Positions 1 through 6,714 of a stretch of DNA of 9,066 bases are shown here, one piece after another. The notes beneath the pieces are model-generated. The model ran no database searches and was not told where the DNA came from. It saw nothing but the letters and a program-made list of their open reading frames with translations. Made by a program: the position numbers and the translations under genes. Position 1 is the first letter of the stretch. Each line of letters opens with the position of its first letter. Location of the stretch: assembly GCA_934757945.1 (NCBI GenBank), contig CAKVLT010000079.1, positions 1 to 9,066 on the forward strand, given 5' to 3'. Origin of the DNA: an uncultured Bulleidia sp. (GTDB taxonomy: Bacteria; Bacillota_I; Bacilli_A; Erysipelotrichales; Erysipelotrichaceae).

Positions 1-80
1 GCCTTAAGACATTGGCTGGTGATAAAAGGCTTATAGCCTTAGAGCAAACCACCCGTTTCACGGGTGGTCATGATTTGCAG
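1..80 (+). mobile_element. Right end of an IS200/IS605-type element, with guide-RNA-like hairpins (partial)
   Basis: Two adjacent hairpins are visible. One has arms AAGGCT (26-31) and AGCCTT (35-40) with a 3-nt loop. The other has arms ACCACCCG (48-55) and CGGGTGGT (61-68) with a 5-nt loop, followed by CATGATTTG. An AGCC-type hairpin, then a short link, then a GGGTGGT hairpin close to a TCATGATT-like end is the arrangement I know from the 3' end of TnpB-associated guide (omega) RNAs and right ends of IS200/IS605 elements in Bacillota. The transposase or tnpB gene would lie upstream, outside the window. The exact boundary is not visible; 80 is an estimate. The alternative is an ordinary tandem-hairpin terminator of an upstream gene, but there is no T tract after the second stem, which argues against it. 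Confidence 0.6.
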
Positions 81-96
81 AATTGTAAACGCTATC

Positions 97-114
97 AGTT
101 AAATTTGGCTAACT
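97..114. promoter_or_regulatory. Operator-like palindrome A (feo promoter, upstream of -35)
   Basis: Reads AGTTAA-ATTTGG-CTAACT. The arms match in 5 of 6 pairs and the site has the same 18-bp length as four other copies in the window. It ends six bases before the -35 hexamer. It is the weakest positional candidate for direct repression but could support cooperative binding. Confidence 0.6.
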
Positions 115-120
115 TGATTA

Positions 121-149
121 TTGACAATATTAGTTAGTGAGACTAAACT
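121..149 (+). promoter_or_regulatory. Promoter of the feo operon
   Basis: A perfect -35 TTGACA (121-126) is followed after 17 bases by TAAACT (144-149), which matches TATAAT at four of six positions. The predicted start of transcription is near 156, leaving a leader of about 40 bases before feoA. Palindrome B covers most of the spacer and the -10 element, and palindrome C begins at the predicted start. This is the layout of a repressible promoter. Confidence 0.65.
132..149. promoter_or_regulatory. Operator-like palindrome B (over the -10 of feo)
   Basis: Reads AGTTAG-TGAGAC-TAAACT, 18 bp. The left arm is perfect; the right arm departs from CTAACT at two positions, or can be read as carrying one extra A. 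It occupies the spacer and -10 region of the predicted feo promoter, so a bound protein would block RNA polymerase. Confidence 0.55.
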
Positions 150-155
150 AACTTA

Positions 156-173
156 TGTTAGATGAATCTAACT
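156..173. promoter_or_regulatory. Operator-like palindrome C (over the feo transcription start)
   Basis: Reads TGTTAG-ATGAAT-CTAACT. Within it, GTTAGAT and ATCTAAC are perfect 7-bp inverted arms around a 2-bp centre. It overlaps the predicted transcription start and lies 11 bases before the AGGAGG ribosome binding site of feoA. Confidence 0.65.
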
Positions 174-198
174 ATAGATCTGACAGGAGGTAACGTAT

Positions 199-411
199 AT
201 GATGCCGTTAACATTAGCAAACATTGGTGAAGAGAACATTATCAAAAAAATTAATGGTACTCCCCAGCAAAAACAACATCTTTCAGATATGGGGTTTGTG
301 GTTGGAGGAAAGGTCACTGCAGTAAGTGATCTCAATGGAAGTCTTATAGTCAATGTGAAGGAATCTAGAGTTGCCATCGGAAAATCTATGGCTATGAAAA
401 TCATGATCTAA
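199..411 (+). CDS. feoA: FeoA-family protein (first copy)
   Basis: A 70-residue SH3-like FeoA-domain protein, a small cytoplasmic partner of the ferrous iron transporter FeoB. The family hallmark is visible: a polar segment leading into HLSDMGF (residues 27-33), then a glycine and a basic residue and a beta-rich second half ending in KIMI. The length is normal for the family (about 70-85). The start is set by AGGAGG at 185-190, eight bases before the ATG at 199; a second ATG follows directly at 202 and cannot be excluded. The stop is 12 bases before the next feoA, so the genes are co-transcribed. This copy is less basic in its loop than the second copy, so the two are probably not functionally redundant. 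Confidence 0.9.
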   Translation: MMPLTLANIGEENIIKKINGTPQQKQHLSDMGFVVGGKVTAVSDLNGSLIVNVKESRVAIGKSMAMKIMI

Positions 412-423
412 GGAGGAGAAGAC

Positions 424-642
424 ATGACATTAAAAGAAGTCGGTATTGGTGATACTTGTACAGTTGTCAAACTTCATGGTGAAGGAGCTGTCAAGCGCAG
501 AATCATGGACATGGGCATTACTAAAGGGGTTGAAGTCTATGTGAGAAAAGTGGCTCCGCTTGGAGATCCTATTGAAGTAACAGTGAGAGGCTATGAATTA
601 TCTTTACGTAAAGATGATGCTGCTTTGATTGAAGTGAAGTAA
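424..642 (+). CDS. feoA: FeoA-family protein (second copy)
   Basis: A 72-residue FeoA-domain protein. It shows the classic pattern GDTCTVVKLHGEG (residues 9-21), RRIMDMGITKG (25-35), a beta strand with VRKVAPLGDP and the terminal RGYELSLRKDDAALIEV region, all closely matching typical FeoA. The ribosome binding site AGGAGG (411-416) overlaps the stop of the first feoA. The stop is ten bases before feoB, with AAGGAG in between. FeoA proteins are thought to bind and modulate FeoB. Tandem feoA genes ahead of feoB are common in anaerobic Bacillota; this copy is the closer match to the standard protein. Confidence 0.93.
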   Translation: MTLKEVGIGDTCTVVKLHGEGAVKRRIMDMGITKGVEVYVRKVAPLGDPIEVTVRGYELSLRKDDAALIEVK

Positions 643-652
643 GGAGAAAACT

Positions 653-2794
653 ATGGCAGATAAAGAAATCAAGATTGCTCTGGCGGGTAATCCTAACTGT
701 GGTAAGACCACTTTGTTTAATGCTTTGACAGGCAGTAACCAGTATGTAGGCAACTGGCCAGGTGTTACTGTTGAAAAAAAAGAGGGTAAACTGAAAGGCC
801 ATCATGATGTAGTCATTCAGGACTTACCTGGAATTTATTCTCTGTCTCCCTACACACTGGAAGAAGTGGTTTCAAGAAACTATCTTGTAGAAGACAGACC
901 GGATGTTATTCTGAATATTATAGATGGTACTAACCTTGAAAGAAATCTGTATCTGACTACACAGCTTCTGGAAGTAGGTCAGCCAATGGTCATTGCTGTC
1001 AATATGATGGATCTTGTACGTAAAAACGGAGATACAATCAACATTAAAGAACTTTCAAGACAATTAGGATGCAGAATATTTGAAATCTCTGCTTTGAAAG
1101 GTACAGGTATCAATGAAGTTGCTGAAGCCTGCATAGAAGAAGCAGGTAAGGGTGCAACAGTTCCTCAGCACACTTTCTGTGGACCTGTAGAACATGCTCT
1201 GGCGCATATTGAAGAACATTGTCTGGAAAATGTATCAGAAAACCAGAAACGCTGGTATGCCATTAAAGTGTTTGAAAGAGATACCAAAGTGCTGGAGAAG
1301 CTTAACATTCCATCAGATGTCATGAAGGACGTAGAAGATCATATTGCTGATGCAGAAAAAGAATTGGATGATGATGCAGAAGCTATCATTACCAATGAAC
1401 GTTATATTTATATTGGCAATCTTTTGAAGGGTGTATATAAGAAAAAGAACGCCGGACAGATGAGCGTTTCTGATAAGATTGACAGAATTGTAACTAACAG
1501 ATGGCTGGCACTTCCAATCTTTATGGTTGTTATGTGTTTAGTTTACTACATTGCAGTAACTTCTCTTGGAACTATCGTTACAGACTGGACAAATGATGTT
1601 TTTGTCGGTGAATGGATTCAGCCTGCTGTTGGAACATTTCTGACCAACATTGGATGTTCAGAATGGCTGATTAGTTTAGTCGTTGATGGTATTATTGGAG
1701 GACTTGGTGCTCCTATCGGATTTGCTCCGCAGATGGCTATTGTCTTCTTATTCCTTTCAATTCTTGAAGATTGTGGATATATGGCACGTGTTGCCTTCAT
1801 CATGGACAGAATTTTCAGACGTTTTGGTTTATCAGGTAAATCTTTTATTCCATTTTTAATCAGTTCAGGTTGTGGAGTACCTGGTATTATGGCCACAAGA
1901 ACGATTGAAAATGAAAAAGACCGTCGTATGACTATGATTACAACTACTTCTATTCCATGTGGTGCAAAACTTCCTGTTATTGCTATGATTGCAGGTTTCC
2001 TGATGGGAGGCGCATGGTGGTTTGCACCGGCAATTTATTTCCTTGGTATCGCAGTGGTTATTATCATGTGCATCATCTTAAAGAAAACAAAGATGTTTGC
2101 AGGTGATCCGGCACCGTTCGTTATGGAACTTCCTGCATATCATATTCCTAGTGTAAAAGGTGTCTTATTACATGTATGGGAAAGAGTATGGGCATTCTTA
2201 AAGAAGGCCGGAACTATCTTATTCCTGTGTTGTGCAGTAATGTGGTTCTTAGGTGCGTTTGGTATCCAGGATGGTCAGTTTGGACTGGTAGATACAGAAT
2301 ACTGTTTCTTGGCTACTATTGGAAACTGCATTGCATGGCTGTTCAAGCCATTAGGTTTTGGTACATGGCAGGCAGTTGCTTCTTCCTTGTCTGGATTTGT
2401 TGCAAAAGAAGGTATTGTTTCTACAATGGGTGTCTTATCCGGCCTTGGTGAAGTGGAAGAATATGAGGTATCCATGCATCAGCAGTTTGCAGCGTTCTTC
2501 CCGACAAGTATTGCTGCAGTCAGCTTCCTTGTATTTAACTGTTTCGATTCTCCTTGTCTTGCAGCAATTTCTTCTATGGCAAAGGAAATGAATAACAGAA
2601 AATGGTTCTGGTTTGCCATTATTTTCCAGAATGTTACAGCATATGTCTTATCTCTGATGATTTATCAGATTGGTGGATTGTTTACAGGAGAAGTAACTTT
2701 CGGAGTATGGACCATCATTGCATTTGCTGCATTAGCAGGAACTTTGTATCTGTTATTCAGAAAAGATCCAAACGCAGTTGATGCGCAGGCATAA
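653..2794 (+). CDS. feoB: Ferrous iron transport protein B
   Basis: Inner-membrane Fe(II) transporter of 713 residues. The N-terminal G domain is complete: G1 GNPNCGKT (12-19), the GNWPGVTVE switch region (33-41), G3 DLPG (57-60), G4 NMMD (117-120) and G5 SALKGTG (146-152). A helical spacer domain follows to about residue 280. The membrane part begins near WLALPIFMVV and shows both gate repeats: SGCGVPGIMATRT with Cys407, and SIPCGAKLPVI with Cys436. Their 29-residue spacing matches the conserved gate cysteines of Escherichia coli FeoB (403 and 432). FNCFDSPCLAA carries Cys630 and Cys635. The C-terminus ends shortly after the last membrane segment, without a cysteine-rich tail. The start is supported by AAGGAG about six bases upstream. 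It is the third gene of the operon, and all key residues are present. Confidence 0.97.
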   Translation: MADKEIKIALAGNPNCGKTTLFNALTGSNQYVGNWPGVTVEKKEGKLKGHHDVVIQDLPGIYSLSPYTLEEVVSRNYLVEDRPDVILNIIDGTNLERNLYLTTQLLEVGQPMVIAVNMMDLVRKNGDTINIKELSRQLGCRIFEISALKGTGINEVAEACIEEAGKGATVPQHTFCGPVEHALAHIEEHCLENVSENQKRWYAIKVFERDTKVLEKLNIPSDVMKDVEDHIADAEKELDDDAEAIITNERYIYIGNLLKGVYKKKNAGQMSVSDKIDRIVTNRWLALPIFMVVMCLVYYIAVTSLGTIVTDWTNDVFVGEWIQPAVGTFLTNIGCSEWLISLVVDGIIGGLGAPIGFAPQMAIVFLFLSILEDCGYMARVAFIMDRIFRRFGLSGKSFIPFLISSGCGVPGIMATRTIENEKDRRMTMITTTSIPCGAKLPVIAMIAGFLMGGAWWFAPAIYFLGIAVVIIMCIILKKTKMFAGDPAPFVMELPAYHIPSVKGVLLHVWERVWAFLKKAGTILFLCCAVMWFLGAFGIQDGQFGLVDTEYCFLATIGNCIAWLFKPLGFGTWQAVASSLSGFVAKEGIVSTMGVLSGLGEVEEYEVSMHQQFAAFFPTSIAAVSFLVFNCFDSPCLAAISSMAKEMNNRKWFWFAIIFQNVTAYVLSLMIYQIGGLFTGEVTFGVWTIIAFAALAGTLYLLFRKDPNAVDAQA

Positions 2795-2797
2795 GAT

Positions 2798-3046
2798 ATG
2801 CAACAGGTTCATATGACCGCGGCAAAAAGAAAATACTTATCTGTATTGTATGAACTGGATCCAGCCGGCAGAGGTGTCAGGAGTGTGGAATTGTGCAAAA
2901 AACTCCATGTTTCAAGGCCAAGCGTTCATAGTATGCTTGATAAGTTATCCATGGATGGATTCGTTCAGAAAGAATACTATGGTATTGTGTATCTGACAGA
3001 ATTGGGACTAAGTGAAGGTTCCAGGTTACAACAGAAAAATGTTTGA
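2798..3046 (+). CDS. Stand-alone DtxR/MntR-type winged-helix protein, FeoC-like position
   Basis: An 82-residue cytoplasmic protein that lines up with the N-terminal DNA-binding domain of DtxR/MntR repressors. It has a first helix KRKYLSVLYEL (10-20), helix-turn-helix SVELCKKLHVSRPSVHSMLDKL (29-50; recognition helix from about 39) and a wing GFVQKEYYGIVYLTELG (54-70). It stops where full-length relatives continue into RHxLLExF and the metal-binding/dimerisation domain, so the histidine and the C-terminal ligands are absent. The MntR Asp8/Glu11 positions also appear to be Lys and Ser. No continuation is seen in other frames before the next gene. The ATG at 2798, three bases after the feoB stop, lacks a clear ribosome binding site; an ATG at 2813 is an alternative start. 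Its place after feoB is that of FeoC, but it has no FeoC-like cysteine cluster (one Cys only). Confidence 0.8.
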   Translation: MQQVHMTAAKRKYLSVLYELDPAGRGVRSVELCKKLHVSRPSVHSMLDKLSMDGFVQKEYYGIVYLTELGLSEGSRLQQKNV

Positions 3047-3076
3047 TTGCATAGGCAGCCACTGGCTGCTTATGTT
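3047..3076 (+). promoter_or_regulatory. Weak candidate promoter of the DUF3793 operon
   Basis: TTGCAT (3047-3052) and TATGTT (3071-3076), 18 bases apart, each match consensus only partly. A promoter is expected here because palindrome D lies just downstream and a hairpin separates this unit from feoB. The hexamer assignment itself is uncertain. Confidence 0.3.
3053..3071 (+). terminator. Hairpin after the feo operon, possible weak terminator
   Basis: The arms 3053-3060 and 3064-3071 form an 8-bp stem (GCAGCC/GGCTGC core, one G-T pair) with a 3-base loop. The following bases ATGTTTACT give only a poor T tract, so read-through into the next operon is likely. The stem overlaps the candidate promoter. 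Confidence 0.4.
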
Positions 3077-3085
3077 TACTGATTA

Positions 3086-3103
3086 AGTTAGCTATCACTA
3101 ACT
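3086..3103. promoter_or_regulatory. Operator-like palindrome D (upstream of the DUF3793 gene)
   Basis: Reads AGTTAG-CTATCA-CTAACT, with perfect 6-bp arms and the same 18-bp length as the feo and primase-gene copies. It ends two bases before the GGAGGG ribosome binding site (3105-3110), so it would act downstream of the promoter. In RNA the same arms could form a hairpin beside the ribosome binding site, so an RNA-level role is an alternative to a DNA operator. Confidence 0.65.
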
Positions 3104-3113
3104 CGGAGGGAAT

Positions 3114-3662
3114 ATGCCAGAAGAAACAGTTATACGTTATTGCTCACCTACTATAGCTGGTTTGAAAACAGCTAGCCTGTTTACCAATCCTGTAACAGAT
3201 AAACAAAGAATACAGCAGGAAGTTATAGAATTGAACCGCAAACTTAATGGATCACATCTTTGTGCATGCATTATAGGGTATACCCATACTGCAGCTTTGA
3301 TTTATGTCTTTGATCCTAAGAAGCTTCGTCAGGATCTTCTGGATGAAAAAGCATGTGCGTTATTAAAAGCGAAAGGGTATGACGTTACAAATATAGGTTC
3401 GTGTATTCAGACTCTTAAAACAAAATTACAGCAGGAATATGCAGAATTCCCTCATGAAATAGGTTTATTTTTAGGATATCCGACAGAAGATGTTGAAGGC
3501 TTTATAAGTCACAAACCTTGTAAGTACATCGGTATGTGGAAAGTATATGGAGATGTGGAAAGAGCACAGAAGATTTTTGAATCCTATGAAGCATGCAGAC
3601 AGAAATATGAAGACCTACTATCTCAGGGTATCTCTTTAAAAGAATTAGTACATATTGTTTAA
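3114..3662 (+). CDS. DUF3793 family protein
   Basis: A 182-residue soluble protein recognised as DUF3793 from three blocks: CSPTIAGLK (10-18), FPHEIGLFLGYPTEDVEG (112-129) and CKYIGMWKVYGD (136-147), followed by a charged helix. No signal peptide or membrane segment is seen, and the length fits the family. The biochemical function is not known. The family is typical of anaerobic Bacillota, and from memory it is often found beside flavodoxin and metal-uptake genes, as here. GGAGGG (3105-3110) sits three bases before the ATG, which is close but acceptable. The gene leads a three-gene unit with the flavodoxin and ZIP genes, behind palindrome D, which suggests joint control with the feo operon. 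Confidence 0.85.
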   Translation: MPEETVIRYCSPTIAGLKTASLFTNPVTDKQRIQQEVIELNRKLNGSHLCACIIGYTHTAALIYVFDPKKLRQDLLDEKACALLKAKGYDVTNIGSCIQTLKTKLQQEYAEFPHEIGLFLGYPTEDVEGFISHKPCKYIGMWKVYGDVERAQKIFESYEACRQKYEDLLSQGISLKELVHIV

Positions 3663-3686
3663 ACAGAATGAAAGGAGTAAAAGAAT

Positions 3687-4109
3687 ATGTCAAAAGTAGC
3701 AGTTATTTATTGGACAGGAACAGGAAACACACAACAGATGGCAAATGCTGTTGCGGAAGGTGCACAATCTTCAGGTGCGGATGTATCCACATTCTTTGTG
3801 GATGAATTTGATGCAGGTACCGTTGGAGAGTACGATGCCTTTGCATTCGGTTGCCCTGCTATGGGGTCAGAAGTTCTGGAAGAGGGGTCTTTTGAACCAT
3901 TCTTCACCTCCATTGAAGGAAGTCTTGGAGGAAAGAAAACAGGATTATTTGGATCTTATGGATGGGGTGATCAGTCATGGATGCGTGACTGGGAATCTCG
4001 TGTAGAAGCAGATGGAGCAGTACTGGTTTCTCAGGGAGTTACATGTATGAATGAACCAGATGATACTGCATTGGAAGAATGCAGGAATCTTGGAGCTTCT
4101 TTAAGCTAA
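3687..4109 (+). CDS. Short-chain flavodoxin
   Basis: A 140-residue cytoplasmic FMN protein and low-potential electron carrier that can stand in for ferredoxin when iron is scarce. The phosphate loop WTGTGNT (9-15), the first isoalloxazine loop GCPAMGSEVLEEG (55-67) and the second loop GSYGWGDQSWMRDW (89-102) closely match clostridial flavodoxins in sequence and spacing, and the length is standard. AAAGGAG (3671-3677) lies nine bases before the ATG. No terminator is seen in the 24 bases after the DUF3793 gene, so it is probably the second gene of that operon. Its stop TAA directly abuts the ATG of the ZIP gene. Its place between iron-uptake and metal-import genes supports induction at low iron. 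Confidence 0.95.
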   Translation: MSKVAVIYWTGTGNTQQMANAVAEGAQSSGADVSTFFVDEFDAGTVGEYDAFAFGCPAMGSEVLEEGSFEPFFTSIEGSLGGKKTGLFGSYGWGDQSWMRDWESRVEADGAVLVSQGVTCMNEPDDTALEECRNLGASLS

Positions 4110-4889
4110 ATGCAAGCTGCACTTACAGGTACATTGATTCCATTTGTCGGTACGGCACTTGGTGCCATGCTCGTACTTTTTGTCAGGAATACGGTCAGTT
4201 CTGTTACAGAAAGGATACTGACAGCACTTTCAGCAGGTATCATGCTGGCTGCATCTATCTGGAGTCTGTTGATTCCTTCTCTTGAAAGCTGTGAAGGCTA
4301 TGGTGTTTTTTCAATTGCTCCATGTCTCATCGGATTTTGGGCGGGTATTGGATTTCTGTTACTGTTGGATGAGAGTATTCCTCATTTACATAAAGATTCT
4401 TCTGTTCCAGAAGGACCAGGTTCTTCTTTATCCAAAACGATGATGATGGTACTGGCGGTAACCATTCATAACATTCCCGAAGGAATGGCTGTGGGTGTGG
4501 TATTTGCAGGAGTTTTACATAATGAGCCAGCAATGTCTATGGCTGCAGCATTTGCTTTATCCATTGGTATTGCCTTACAGAATTTTCCTGAAGGGGCTAT
4601 TGTTTCTTTACCATTAAAGGCAAATGGTGTTTCCAGAAAGAAATCGTGTCTTTATGGAATTGCAAGTGGAGCGGTAGAACCTGTTGCTGCATGGATTACG
4701 ATATTTGCGTCTAATATCATGGTACCTTTGATGCCATATCTTTTAAGTTTTGCATCTGGTGCCATGGTGTATGTTATTGTGGAAGAGATGATACCGGAAA
4801 TGGCTGAAGGCAAACATCTTAACAGCATTCCCATTGCCTTTGCCTTTGGTTTTACATTGATGATGGTACTGGATGTTCTACTAAAGTGA
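4110..4889 (+). CDS. ZIP-family divalent metal transporter
   Basis: A 259-residue inner-membrane protein with about eight hydrophobic segments. The two ZIP metal-site motifs are clear: HNIPEGMAVGV starting at residue 120 and QNFPEG at 157-162. The Gln-Asn form of the second motif resembles GufA-type bacterial ZIPs. A conserved acidic patch VEEMIPE follows in the penultimate membrane region. The likely role is import of Zn(II), Fe(II) or Mn(II); the context with Feo and flavodoxin favours iron or manganese, but the motifs do not settle the metal. The ATG follows the flavodoxin stop with no gap and no good ribosome binding site of its own (GGAG about 14 bases upstream), so translation is probably coupled. 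A strong terminator follows. Confidence 0.9.
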   Translation: MQAALTGTLIPFVGTALGAMLVLFVRNTVSSVTERILTALSAGIMLAASIWSLLIPSLESCEGYGVFSIAPCLIGFWAGIGFLLLLDESIPHLHKDSSVPEGPGSSLSKTMMMVLAVTIHNIPEGMAVGVVFAGVLHNEPAMSMAAAFALSIGIALQNFPEGAIVSLPLKANGVSRKKSCLYGIASGAVEPVAAWITIFASNIMVPLMPYLLSFASGAMVYVIVEEMIPEMAEGKHLNSIPIAFAFGFTLMMVLDVLLK

Positions 4890-4915
4890 GCTTTTGTATA
4901 GGGGCTCACTTTTTT
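4883..4915 (+). terminator. Intrinsic terminator after the ZIP gene
   Basis: A 9-bp stem AAAGTGAGC/GCTCACTTT (4883-4891 and 4904-4912) with a 12-base loop runs into six T residues (4910-4915). It overlaps the ZIP stop codon and closes the DUF3793-flavodoxin-ZIP unit. Confidence 0.88.
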
Positions 4916-4918
4916 CTA

Positions 4919-4947
4919 TGGATAATAAAATAGAAGTATTGTAAAAT
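4919..4947 (+). promoter_or_regulatory. Candidate promoter of the flippase gene
   Basis: TGGATA (4919-4924) and TAAAAT (4942-4947) are 17 bases apart and sit directly after a terminator, so a new start of transcription is expected here. The -35 matches at four positions. No copy of the 18-bp palindrome is present. Confidence 0.4.
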
Positions 4948-4966
4948 ACCGTCTTGTGAGGCATAT

Positions 4967-6622
4967 ATGAATACAAAAAAAAGTGATTCTGTTAAAAAAA
5001 GTATTGTTCTAAGTGGATTGATTGGTACTGCAGGTTTATTTATCGCCAAGATGTTAGGGCTGTTCTATTCCATTCCGCTTTCTAATATTTTAGGCTCTGA
5101 TGCCTATATGAGTTATTATGGAACCGCATATCGTATTTACAGTTATATACTGAATGTATTTACTGCAGGCTTTCCATTTGCTATTGCGACTATAGTTGCA
5201 AAATACTCTGTCAGAGAAGATGCGCGTGCATTACGTAAAATCAAGCAGATATCTCTGTTGATACTTGGGCTTACCGGTTTTATAGGCATGATATTAATGT
5301 TCCTGTTATCCTGGGTACTTGGAGGAGTAATTGCTGATAAAGCTGGTGCTCCGGTTATGAGAACCTGTCTGCAGTTATTGTCGATGGCCATCTTCTTTGT
5401 GCCAGTTCTTTCATGTTACAGAGGTTTCTGGCAGGGAAGAAAAGAAATGGGAGAGTATGCTCTTTCTCAGGTGTTTGAACAGATATTCAGAGTTGGATTT
5501 CTGTTATCCGCTGCGTATCTCATTGTTTATGTATTAAAATGGGATACAAAATATGCTTTATATGTTGCAGTTATGTCTACAAGTATTGCTGCTATTGCAG
5601 GTATTCTTCAGATTGCCCACTTTGATAAAAAGAATTATGTGGAAATAGAAGAGGCTGCTAAAGTACAGAAAACAAGAACAGTTAAAAAGAAGAAACTGTT
5701 TAAAGAATTACTTGCGCTGGCTATTCCATATTTCCTTGTTGCTGTACTTGGATATTGTGATGATATTTTCAACTCTATCATGTTACCATTAGGTGTAAAA
5801 CTGCATGGGTATTCCTCTAAAGAAGTAGACATTATTATTTCTGCTTTCAACTATGTCGGCACGAAAATGACAGCCATCCCTATGATCTTATCTCCAGGTT
5901 TTGCGGCTGCGTTAATTCCACATATTACTTCCGCAAGAACAGAAGGGGATATAGAGAAAGTAAAGAAAAATGTAGTGGATTGTGTAAATATTATCTTTTA
6001 TGTAGGGTTACCTGTCTCTTTCTGCATTTTCCTGTATGCTTCAGATATTTACCATACACTGTTCTTTACACAGGATCCATTACTTGCGTCCAACTGTTTA
6101 AGATGGCTTGCTCTGGAAGGATTTCTTGCCACTATCACGCCTGTTGTCACAAATCTTTTGATGGCTCTTGGATTAAAGAAGGATGCTTTAAAGAACCTTT
6201 TAATCAATGTGTTAGTTAAAGGAATTACCATGATTCCTTTAATCTGGGCATTTGGATATGCCGGGGCAGTATTAAGTACCATTCCGGGAAATATCTATAT
6301 TGTACTTGCCAGCTTTAAGGCAATGAATGAAAACTATGATGTCACATTTAAAACAGTTCTCAAGGTATTTGCACAATCTTTAGCAGGTATGGCTGCTATG
6401 CTTGTTGTATGTTATGGATTAAGATTTGTCGGTCTCAGTGGTGCACAGGGTTCCAAACTTGTCTGTCTGCTGAAAATGTGTGTGAATGGTATGGCAGTGG
6501 TGATTACTTATGCTGCAGTGACATCTGTATTGCATACTCCTGAGTTTGTATTCCACACAAGTCTTGTGGCTGTAGTGAAGAATAAGCTTCATCGTAATAA
6601 GAAAGAAGAAGTAGCTGAGTAA
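4967..6622 (+). CDS. MurJ/YtgP-like MOP-superfamily lipid flippase
   Basis: A 551-residue polytopic membrane protein with about 14 hydrophobic segments. The first segment follows a short basic N-terminus; SGLIGTAGLFIAKMLGLFY and the nearby YGTAYRIYSYILNVFTAGFP stretch are typical of the Bacillota YtgP/SpoVB branch of oligosaccharide flippases. A lysine-rich cytoplasmic loop near residues 222-242 (TVKKKK) divides the two halves. Length agrees with YtgP, the lipid II flippase of Bacillus subtilis (about 544). The likely role is flipping lipid-linked cell-wall or polysaccharide precursors, but the family also contains sporulation and capsule paralogues, so the substrate is not certain. GAGG (4958-4961) is five bases before the ATG. 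It is a single-gene unit between two terminators, with no link to the iron genes. Confidence 0.85.
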   Translation: MNTKKSDSVKKSIVLSGLIGTAGLFIAKMLGLFYSIPLSNILGSDAYMSYYGTAYRIYSYILNVFTAGFPFAIATIVAKYSVREDARALRKIKQISLLILGLTGFIGMILMFLLSWVLGGVIADKAGAPVMRTCLQLLSMAIFFVPVLSCYRGFWQGRKEMGEYALSQVFEQIFRVGFLLSAAYLIVYVLKWDTKYALYVAVMSTSIAAIAGILQIAHFDKKNYVEIEEAAKVQKTRTVKKKKLFKELLALAIPYFLVAVLGYCDDIFNSIMLPLGVKLHGYSSKEVDIIISAFNYVGTKMTAIPMILSPGFAAALIPHITSARTEGDIEKVKKNVVDCVNIIFYVGLPVSFCIFLYASDIYHTLFFTQDPLLASNCLRWLALEGFLATITPVVTNLLMALGLKKDALKNLLINVLVKGITMIPLIWAFGYAGAVLSTIPGNIYIVLASFKAMNENYDVTFKTVLKVFAQSLAGMAAMLVVCYGLRFVGLSGAQGSKLVCLLKMCVNGMAVVITYAAVTSVLHTPEFVFHTSLVAVVKNKLHRNKKEEVAE

Positions 6623-6626
6623 GCGT

Positions 6627-6657
6627 ATCTCTTATCCTTTGGATAGGAGATTTTTTT
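6627..6657 (+). terminator. Intrinsic terminator after the flippase gene
   Basis: An 11-bp stem (6627-6637 and 6641-6651, one T-G pair) with a TTT loop is followed by seven T residues (6651-6657). It begins four bases after the flippase stop codon. Confidence 0.93.
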
Positions 6658-6664
6658 GAATCAG

Positions 6665-6692
6665 TTGAATTTGTGAAAAAAAGTTCTAAAAT
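6665..6692 (+). promoter_or_regulatory. Candidate promoter of the HicB-like gene
   Basis: TTGAAT (6665-6670) and TAAAAT (6687-6692) are 16 bases apart, immediately after a terminator. The predicted transcript would start near 6699. This excludes the in-frame GTG at 6673 as start codon and supports ATG 6715. Confidence 0.5.
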
Positions 6693-6714
6693 ACCAGGTA
6701 AGAAGGTGATGGAT

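Noticed and set aside
1..198. A riboswitch in the feo leader
   Set aside because: The predicted leader is only about 40 bases and the upstream structure is better explained as an element end; no known riboswitch core is visible.
2176..2591. Long alternative-frame reading frames inside feoB on both strands
   Set aside because: They overlap conserved FeoB membrane segments, have no ribosome binding sites and show no recognisable domain; they are shadows of the real gene.
3041..3113. Frameshifted remainder of a full-length DtxR protein after the 82-residue gene
   Set aside because: Translation of the following bases gives no RHxLLE-like or metal-binding segment, and a hairpin, operator and ribosome binding site occupy the space.
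6673..6714. GTG at 6673 as start of the HicB-like gene, adding 14 residues
   Set aside because: It lacks a ribosome binding site, lies between the predicted -35 and -10, and ATG 6715 has a near-perfect site.
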